A stretch of DNA of 23,228 bases from a virus. Below are positions 17,765-23,228 of the stretch, in pieces. A model generated the notes under the pieces. It saw only the letters and a list, made by a program, of their open reading frames with translations, was not told the origin of the DNA and did not search any database. The DNA lies in IMG/VR virus record IMGVR_UViG_3300031857_001446, positions 1 through 23,228 of that record; one strand, written 5' to 3'. The position numbers and the translations under genes were made by a program. Every line of letters starts with the position of its first letter. The first letter of the stretch is position 1.

Positions 17765-20142
17765 TACTGAGTCAGCCCTCTGAGTTGAGTCGGATTGAAT
17801 GCCTGGATGGTGTTGTTGGGCATACGCACATAGACCGTGGCCCGTGGGTCTTGGATCTTGCCAATCGTACTGCCAAGGAAGTTGAACATCCGCTTTTGCT
17901 GCTCAGGGTTGGTAGGAATGATGAACGGGTCGGACTGTGTGCCGGTGCTGGGCGTGTTCATCACGTAGTCGTTCTTCTCGTAGCCAAGCTGCGTCAAGAC
18001 CTGCTGGCGAGCGTTTCGCAGCATGGCCTCCTGAGAGTTCAACTGTTTAGCGACGACTTCTTTATCGGAGAAAAACTTAGTGGGGTCACTGATTCCTTTG
18101 GCAGTCTCACGAACCCACTCCTGCTCTTGCACAGCGACTCGGCCTCCATCGTTCGCGGAGGCAATGGCTTTACTCAGCTGCCCCATGCCGCTGCTGATCC
18201 GCATAGCGGCATCGGCAAGATCAAGATTTGGTCTGACCACTGCGGTTGGGCTGATAGGCACCAAAAGGTTGTTGACCTTGTCTTGGAACCATGCGCCCGG
18301 ACCGTATGCCTGGGAATACAAGCCTTTGAGACTGTCAAGCATAGACAGGCTGTTGTCCAGCGAGCGAAGCGTAGTGGTCAGCTTAATGCGCTGATCCTTG
18401 TCCTCTTCAATCGTAGTGGGGGCTTGGCCACGGTTGACGACAAAGGGGTTATCCGTGTCACGCAGGGTATAACGGCTTTGGACTGCGGACTGCACAGTTG
18501 GGTTGTTTGGATCGATTGACGTACCGACAAAGCTGCCACTCTTTGTTTTTGTACGAATCAGCCCTGCCCCGCCATCCTCTTGGATGTCCCCGGTTTTCCT
18601 GATCTGCTCCTTGAGCAGGTCGTAATCGCCCCTGAGCATGACTTCCTTGAGCCGCTGGGCATACTTGTCTTGCTCTTGGACATCGGTGATTGCTTGGCCA
18701 AGCGCTGCCGTATCGATCTTGAGTTGACGATCCTTAGCCTGGGCCATAAGAGCCATAAAGCCCTGCGGGATGCCCTGCGCGGCCTGAGCCAACAGCGATA
18801 GAGGAGTGGTGCCTGACTTGGCGGGTGCAGCGGCATACTTGAAGCCAGCATCGGCCAGCATCAGCATGGCGTTGGTGTACATCTCCTCCTTGCCATCGCC
18901 CAAAAGTTCTCTGTACAGCGGTGCGTACTCCTCCCTTGCCTGCTTGATCCGCTCAATGCGAGACACAGGAGTACCTGTGGTGCCCGCCCCCACATTTGGC
19001 TTGGCCAACTGGGTCTGGATAAAGGCCGTGTTGTCTTGCGCAGCGCCCGGGCCACCCTCGGGCGCCGCTGTGACCGGCGGTGCCCCGGCTGCTGTGCCCG
19101 TTGAAGCGGCCCCTGTATCGACAGTGGTTCCAGCGCCCTCCGCAGGGGCAGCCTGAGCGGCCATTACCTGAATGGCCTGCTTGAGTTGATCGTTCGTCGC
19201 ACTGCCCAAAGAAGGCATCGGGACGCTGCGATCCGTGACCTTGTAGTACATGTCCTCGTACTGCTTCAGCAGGGCCTGACGCTCGGGGTCAACGGCAGGT
19301 GCCGTGGCGGTTTGGTACAGCCCAGAGGCGGCAAGAACGCCTGCTCCGGTAGCAACCGCAGGTGCCACAAGCGATTCTGCCCGTTGGGCCATGCCCGTCA
19401 ACCGAGGGCCTGCCATTTTGGACAAGTGCTGGGTCAGGGTTGGGTACTTGAGCAGTTGTTCCGCCGTGAAACGCCCGCCTTCGCCACGGACGTTTTCGAA
19501 GATGGGCCGGAATGTCTGCGGAAACCCTTGCGACATCAGGCGACCCGCCGCCGCGTTTGCCTGAGTCGCCATCGGGCCAATCCTGTTTCCGGCGATCTGC
19601 GCCATCCGGGTGAACGGAGTGACAAACGCCCCGCCAAAAGCCTTGAGCGGGGGCAGCCCATCTGGGGTGGGCGGAGCTTGTTCAGCCCCGCCCTCAGGGA
19701 AAGGGGGAGCACCCGCCATGCCCGGGGGCATGGCCATTTCAGGGCCTGGAGGCATCCCGGGGCCTGGAGGCATGCCGCCGGGTCCTTGAGCCATGGGCGG
19801 CGGTGCCATCTCCTGTGCCTGTGGCAGCCCGCCAATGCCGCCTTGCTGAGAGAACTGAGTCTGAAGCATGGCCAACACCTCAGGGGGCGTTTCCATGGCT
19901 GCTTCTTCACCAACCATCTGAGCCAGTTCCATGTACCGCGCATCAACGGAGCGCATGTCGCCCCGCATCGTGTTCATCAGGATTTCAGGATTCTGCGGAT
20001 TCCTGGCCATCTGCGGCATCTCTTCGGAGGGATCAGGAGCCTCGTCCATCTCGTCTTCAAACCCGGAGAGGATGCCCGTGTTGCGGGCATCCTTGGACAG
20101 GGGCATCGCGAACATGGCGCGTTTGAGGATTTCTTCCTTCAT
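17764..20142 (-). CDS. Large virion-associated protein with Pro/Met/Gly-rich segment, 792 aa
   Basis: Seen: start ATG 20142 with AAGGA upstream. Order: FAMPLSKDARNTGILSGFED (11-30), a conserved-looking helical block NPEILMNTMRGDMRS to TPPEVLAML (51-93), a Pro/Met/Gly-rich segment (about 104-165) with tandem MPPGPxM units, a helical region with a small-residue stretch (VAPAVATGAGVLAASG), an Ala/Thr/Gly linker, then a long charged helical C-terminal half. Known: proteins with the N-terminal RNTGI and NPEILMN...GD.RS blocks recur in virion operons of marine and freshwater podovirus-like phages. Inferred: internal or ejected virion protein; the Pro-rich part is a flexible tether. Confidence 0.65.
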   Translation of the reverse strand: MKEEILKRAMFAMPLSKDARNTGILSGFEDEMDEAPDPSEEMPQMARNPQNPEILMNTMRGDMRSVDARYMELAQMVGEEAAMETPPEVLAMLQTQFSQQGGIGGLPQAQEMAPPPMAQGPGGMPPGPGMPPGPEMAMPPGMAGAPPFPEGGAEQAPPTPDGLPPLKAFGGAFVTPFTRMAQIAGNRIGPMATQANAAAGRLMSQGFPQTFRPIFENVRGEGGRFTAEQLLKYPTLTQHLSKMAGPRLTGMAQRAESLVAPAVATGAGVLAASGLYQTATAPAVDPERQALLKQYEDMYYKVTDRSVPMPSLGSATNDQLKQAIQVMAAQAAPAEGAGTTVDTGAASTGTAAGAPPVTAAPEGGPGAAQDNTAFIQTQLAKPNVGAGTTGTPVSRIERIKQAREEYAPLYRELLGDGKEEMYTNAMLMLADAGFKYAAAPAKSGTTPLSLLAQAAQGIPQGFMALMAQAKDRQLKIDTAALGQAITDVQEQDKYAQRLKEVMLRGDYDLLKEQIRKTGDIQEDGGAGLIRTKTKSGSFVGTSIDPNNPTVQSAVQSRYTLRDTDNPFVVNRGQAPTTIEEDKDQRIKLTTTLRSLDNSLSMLDSLKGLYSQAYGPGAWFQDKVNNLLVPISPTAVVRPNLDLADAAMRISSGMGQLSKAIASANDGGRVAVQEQEWVRETAKGISDPTKFFSDKEVVAKQLNSQEAMLRNARQQVLTQLGYEKNDYVMNTPSTGTQSDPFIIPTNPEQQKRMFNFLGSTIGKIQDPRATVYVRMPNNTIQAFNPTQLRGLTQ

Positions 20143-20151
20143 GGCGTTTCC

Positions 20152-22137
20152 TTAGAAGAGCTTGCTCGCGGCGTTCGCGGCGGCGGCAGTACCCAAAATG
20201 CCGGTGCCCAAGCCTGCGATTTGTTGAAATGCACTGGGGGCAGGAGTCTGCTGCTGGGTGACCGCCATCTGCGTAGATGGCGCCCCCTTGTAGATGTCCG
20301 ACACAAAAGCAAGCTTCTGATATGGCTGCATGACTTCCTGCATTTTGGATGCCCGCAGCGCATCGAGTTCTGCCTGACCCTGCTTCTGCTCTTGAGCACC
20401 GATGGCAGACAGGGCAGAGACATCTTGTTGGCCCATGCTCTGAGCGGCTTGGCCAAGCTGGGCTTGTTGTATGCCTGCATTTGCCGCCTGCGTCCCAAGC
20501 GCTCCGAGGCCCGCTGCCATGTTTTGGCCCACGCCGAACTGCTGAGCGGCCAGATTGCCAATACCCTGGCCCAGTTGCTGTTGCAATTGAGACTGCTGGC
20601 CAAGGATATTGGCCTGCTGCCCTGCAATGTTCGCCGTCTGCCCTGCAAGACCGGCCTGCTGGCCCGCCAAACTGCCATAGAGGTTCGCGGCTCCCTGACC
20701 AAGCTGGGCCTGCTGCATCTCCTGGCTGGCCAACTGTTGAGCGATGTTTCCACCATACTGAGCAGCCTGAAAAGCCTGAGCAGCACGTTGGCCTTCCAAA
20801 CCACCCAGTTGCCCACCCGCCTGACCAAGTTGGCTGGCGCCTTGTAGGCCAAGCTGGCCCTGCTGACCAGCAGCGCTCAACGTGCCAATACCGGCCTGCC
20901 GCAAAGCTTCCGCGCCCTGCAGCCCAAGCTGAGCGCCTTGAATGCCGTACTGAGCCGCCGTCTGCTGATTGGCCAATGCAGTCTGCATCGCCTGTTGAGC
21001 ATTCATGCCCCTTGCCTGCATCTCAGCAGCTTGGTTATTCACATTGGCCTGCTGCTCTGCCGACAGGTTTTGAGCGCCGACCGTGAGACCTGCCTGTTGA
21101 TTTGCCTGTTGGGCCGCGAGCCGCGCTTGCTGCTCGGTGTTGAACTGCTGCTGAGCCTGCTGGAATGCAGACTGCAGCCCAGTAGCTTGGATGTCACCAA
21201 GCTGACGAGCAAGGTTGCGAGAGCGCTCTGCCTGAAGAATGCCCTGGCGGCTGCCACCAAAGGCGCCGGAACGAGCCGCCTGAGCCTGCTCCACCTGCTG
21301 CTGCACATCAGATATCCGGCGTGCTTCCCGCTGCTGGGCCTCTACCACGCTTTGCATGTACGGGGACATGAAAGCATCTGCGGAGCCGGGGGTCGCAAAA
21401 CTTTGAGTGGTGACCCTCTCGGCTGGGCCCATTTGAGCCGTCCGCATTGTGGCCGCATCCATCTTCGGGACGTTCTCAACGCGAGGTGCCGAACCTAAAC
21501 TGGAAGCTGCTCTTTGGGCCTGGGCCGCTGCGCCATACAGGGTTCCGATGCCTTGTTGAGAAAGGTTTTCGGCTCCTTGGACCGCTTTCTGACCTGCCGC
21601 TGCCCCCGCGCCAATCATCTGCTGCGCGTAGTTGAACTGCGGTGCTGCTGCCTGCGCCTGATTGACGGAGTTCAGCATCATCATCTGCGCAGGGTCAATA
21701 TTGGCCCGCGAGGCGTTCAATGCCATCTGCTGCGCGTAGTCAAAATCCTGGCCTGCGCCCGACAGATAGCCCATGCCTGCGCCTGCGACATTGGACAAGT
21801 TTCCAAGGGCGGCGGCAGGCTGAGCGGCTAAGTTATATGCATTCTGGGCAGCCGTAAATTGCCCCCGGGTATCGGCGCCACGAAGGATGTCGGCAGCTTC
21901 TCCCAGCGCGGTTGTTCCTGCCTGGACCGCTTTGGTCCCTCCCTGAAGATAAGGCTGGTATGCGCCAATGCCTTGGCGACCCAGGGCCATGGCATCAAGC
22001 TGATCCTTGGTCAGGTCTTGGACCTGATACGCAGGCAAAGTGGGTGTGCCGAGCGCTTGCGCCGATTGCATCAGCGCGAGCTTCATGTCCTCAATAGGCT
22101 TCGCCTCGCGTACTATTTGTTCTGTGACTTCTGCCAT
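20152..22137 (-). CDS. Gln/Ala/Gly-rich structural or internal-virion protein, 661 aa
   Basis: Seen: start ATG 22137, three bases after the previous stop, with GGGGA upstream. Residues about 252-345 form the most protein-like core: MSPYMQSVVEAQQREARR, then GAFGGSRQGILQAERSRNLA and QFNTEQQARL. From 345 to 570 the chain is repetitive Gln/Ala/Gly/Leu; at 490-518 it repeats every seven residues as (L/I)(A/L)GQ(Q/T)(A/S)x, a long amphipathic helix or bundle. The C-terminus has small-residue stretches (AGLGTGILGTAAAANAAS). Known: phage proteins with a FGGSRQ...RN...DIQ core and Gln/Ala repeats are common in podovirus-like virion operons. Inferred: structural, likely internal. Confidence 0.7.
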   Translation of the reverse strand: MAEVTEQIVREAKPIEDMKLALMQSAQALGTPTLPAYQVQDLTKDQLDAMALGRQGIGAYQPYLQGGTKAVQAGTTALGEAADILRGADTRGQFTAAQNAYNLAAQPAAALGNLSNVAGAGMGYLSGAGQDFDYAQQMALNASRANIDPAQMMMLNSVNQAQAAAPQFNYAQQMIGAGAAAGQKAVQGAENLSQQGIGTLYGAAAQAQRAASSLGSAPRVENVPKMDAATMRTAQMGPAERVTTQSFATPGSADAFMSPYMQSVVEAQQREARRISDVQQQVEQAQAARSGAFGGSRQGILQAERSRNLARQLGDIQATGLQSAFQQAQQQFNTEQQARLAAQQANQQAGLTVGAQNLSAEQQANVNNQAAEMQARGMNAQQAMQTALANQQTAAQYGIQGAQLGLQGAEALRQAGIGTLSAAGQQGQLGLQGASQLGQAGGQLGGLEGQRAAQAFQAAQYGGNIAQQLASQEMQQAQLGQGAANLYGSLAGQQAGLAGQTANIAGQQANILGQQSQLQQQLGQGIGNLAAQQFGVGQNMAAGLGALGTQAANAGIQQAQLGQAAQSMGQQDVSALSAIGAQEQKQGQAELDALRASKMQEVMQPYQKLAFVSDIYKGAPSTQMAVTQQQTPAPSAFQQIAGLGTGILGTAAAANAASKLF

Positions 22138-22140
22138 GGC

Positions 22141-23228
22141 TTATCCCCGTGAAGCGTTGCGCTCAAGTTGATGCATCAGGGCGTACATTTTTTTCGCTCC
22201 TGCTCTGCGGTCCCCTTTGCCTGCCGCACGAACAGCTTTCGCGGTCATGACAAACTCACCATCAGAGAGCATCGCAGGGATGGAATCCGATGTTTCGGTC
22301 CCAGGGCCACTGATTTGTCCAGTGCGGCGAGGATACCCCCCTTGTGCCAAAGAAGCAACTCCGCCGTATGCCCTGGAGATGGGGGGCATTAGGTTGGTGT
22401 ACATATTTGCCGTGTTATATGGCTGGGATATCTGCATGGGAGGAGCAGCCCCAATCGGAGGAAGAGTGTAGTTTGGTGGGGCACTAAAAACACTAGGCAC
22501 CCGAACATCATCCATTGTCACCGAAGGGGACCAAGGCTTAGACCCGGTAATTCGGCCCTTGTCATCATACTGAACCCCAGGAAGACCTTGAATGTAGTAC
22601 TTGGAAGGCTCTTGTTCTATTGTTGGGCGGTTCGCGTCTCGGTTTATAAGTTCTCGGGCCGATGCAGAAGGGGCCACTTCCTTCGCCGAAAATCCGCCCA
22701 TCAGCCCTGCTATACCAAGCCCGGCTGCGGCAAGCGGGCCGTAAGTGGAAACTACCCCCGGCATCGCCGCGCTGTATGCCTTGGCCAAAGGCGAGCCCTG
22801 TGGAGCGCTTTGGATTTGCTCCATCGTAGCGTTTGGAAACTGCTTCTGAACCTTGGCCAAAGCGTCTTGCGCCCCTCTTTCTTGAATACCAGAAGGCGAG
22901 AGGTATTCGTTATACAGGCCCTTGACTTTGTCAAAGATGCCGGGAGTTGGGGTCGTGGTGCCCCCGGCTGCAGGTGCCCCCGCAGCTGGAGCAGCGCCGG
23001 GAGCAGCGCCCGGGGTAGAGGTAGGCATATCCTCGTAAATCTGATCATAAGCAGTCCGGGCTGCCGAAGCGGGACCTGCTCCTGCTCCTGCTCCCTCCCC
23101 ATACATCATCACGGGGTCCACCGCTGTGGGGACAGGTGCGGCGCCTGGGGTGCTGCCGCTCAACGGCATGGGAATATTCAGGGAGGAAGGAGGCTTGACC
23201 TGTGTTCCAAAGCCTTCCTTAAACCCAG
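22141..23228 (-). CDS. Virion-operon protein with SDSIPAMLSDGEFV C-terminal module (5' partial)
   Basis: Seen: the frame is open from TAA 22141 to the right edge (first whole codon at 23226). ATG 23169 is in frame but has no ribosome site, and the residues before it (QVKPPSSLNIP) continue the same Pro-rich style, so the gene probably starts outside the window. Visible parts: a Pro/Ala/Gly-rich stretch (PGAAPGAAPAAGAPAAGG), a helical part, a small-residue hydrophobic stretch (LAAAGLGIAGLMGG) and the end GPGTETSDSIPAMLSDGEFV with a basic tail. Known: that end recurs at the C-termini of diverse phage virion proteins. Inferred: structural or internal-virion protein. Confidence 0.65.
   Translation of the reverse strand, partial: GFKEGFGTQVKPPSSLNIPMPLSGSTPGAAPVPTAVDPVMMYGEGAGAGAGPASAARTAYDQIYEDMPTSTPGAAPGAAPAAGAPAAGGTTTPTPGIFDKVKGLYNEYLSPSGIQERGAQDALAKVQKQFPNATMEQIQSAPQGSPLAKAYSAAMPGVVSTYGPLAAAGLGIAGLMGGFSAKEVAPSASARELINRDANRPTIEQEPSKYYIQGLPGVQYDDKGRITGSKPWSPSVTMDDVRVPSVFSAPPNYTLPPIGAAPPMQISQPYNTANMYTNLMPPISRAYGGVASLAQGGYPRRTGQISGPGTETSDSIPAMLSDGEFVMTAKAVRAAGKGDRRAGAKKMYALMHQLERNASRG

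Noticed and set aside
19186-20847. 553-codon plus-strand ORF across two virion genes
   Set aside because: Antisense to the 792- and 661-residue genes and spans their junction. Composition is arginine- and leucine-rich and there is no ribosome site.
23086-23169. ATG 23169 as the true start of the right-edge gene
   Set aside because: No ribosome site precedes it and the frame stays open with similar composition to the window edge, so the gene is treated as partial.

Overview
The window reads as part of a tailed-phage (Caudoviricetes) genome, most likely a podovirus-like phage of a GC-rich proteobacterium. It has densely packed, mostly overlapping genes, a compact replication module with a family A DNA polymerase, and a block of very large low-complexity virion-type proteins. 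There are no ribosomal, tRNA or metabolic host genes. The cassette proteins at the left (ALRERLAQPEQEP, PPAQRKPL, AEREACA motifs) resemble small accessory proteins I associate with phages of Burkholderiales from freshwater-type samples; that host guess is from memory and moderate at best.

Layout. (1) 1-3347, plus strand: a tiled array of about a dozen small accessory genes. Ten successive junctions are four-base ATGA overlaps, and several genes share DNA and protein modules with unrelated inserts between them. (2) 3344-4849, plus strand: a TTGACA/TACACT promoter, then four small genes including an HTH plus DUF6378-like (possibly MazG-like) protein and a winged-helix protein. (3) 4850-11498, minus strand: a replication operon read leftwards from a second TTGACA/TACACT promoter at 11531-11558: conserved protein, coiled-coil protein, ssDNA-binding-like protein, archaeo-eukaryotic-type primase, UvrD-type helicase, family A DNA polymerase. 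(4) 11586-13771, plus strand: a SNF2-like helicase and a PD-(D/E)XK (Cas4/RecB-like) nuclease, transcribed divergently from region 3. (5) 13798-23228, minus strand: the downstream end of a virion operon: four large structural or internal-virion proteins, a small Dps/ferritin-like protein and a tiny Lys/Ala-rich protein. The first structural gene runs off the right edge.

Working together: the polymerase, primase, ssDNA-binding protein and UvrD helicase form a replisome set; the SNF2-like helicase and nuclease probably serve recombination or DNA processing. The large Ala/Gln/Gly/Pro-rich proteins are best explained as internal or ejected virion proteins. Strand-switch points are extremely tight: two genes meet stop codon to stop codon in a shared TGATCA (4847-4852), and the pair of intrinsic terminators near 13.7-13.9 kb each lie inside the opposite-strand gene.

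The best candidate for an undescribed system is the left-hand array: modular small ORFs joined by a repeated ribosome-site/ATGA junction, apparently built for exchange of whole genes and of inserts within genes. Other notable points are a primase that seems to carry both a PriS-like catalytic part and a PriL-like four-cysteine part, a polymerase with Leu at the position equivalent to E. coli Phe762, and the crossed terminators. No integrase, reverse transcriptase, CRISPR array, tRNA or insertion sequence was seen.
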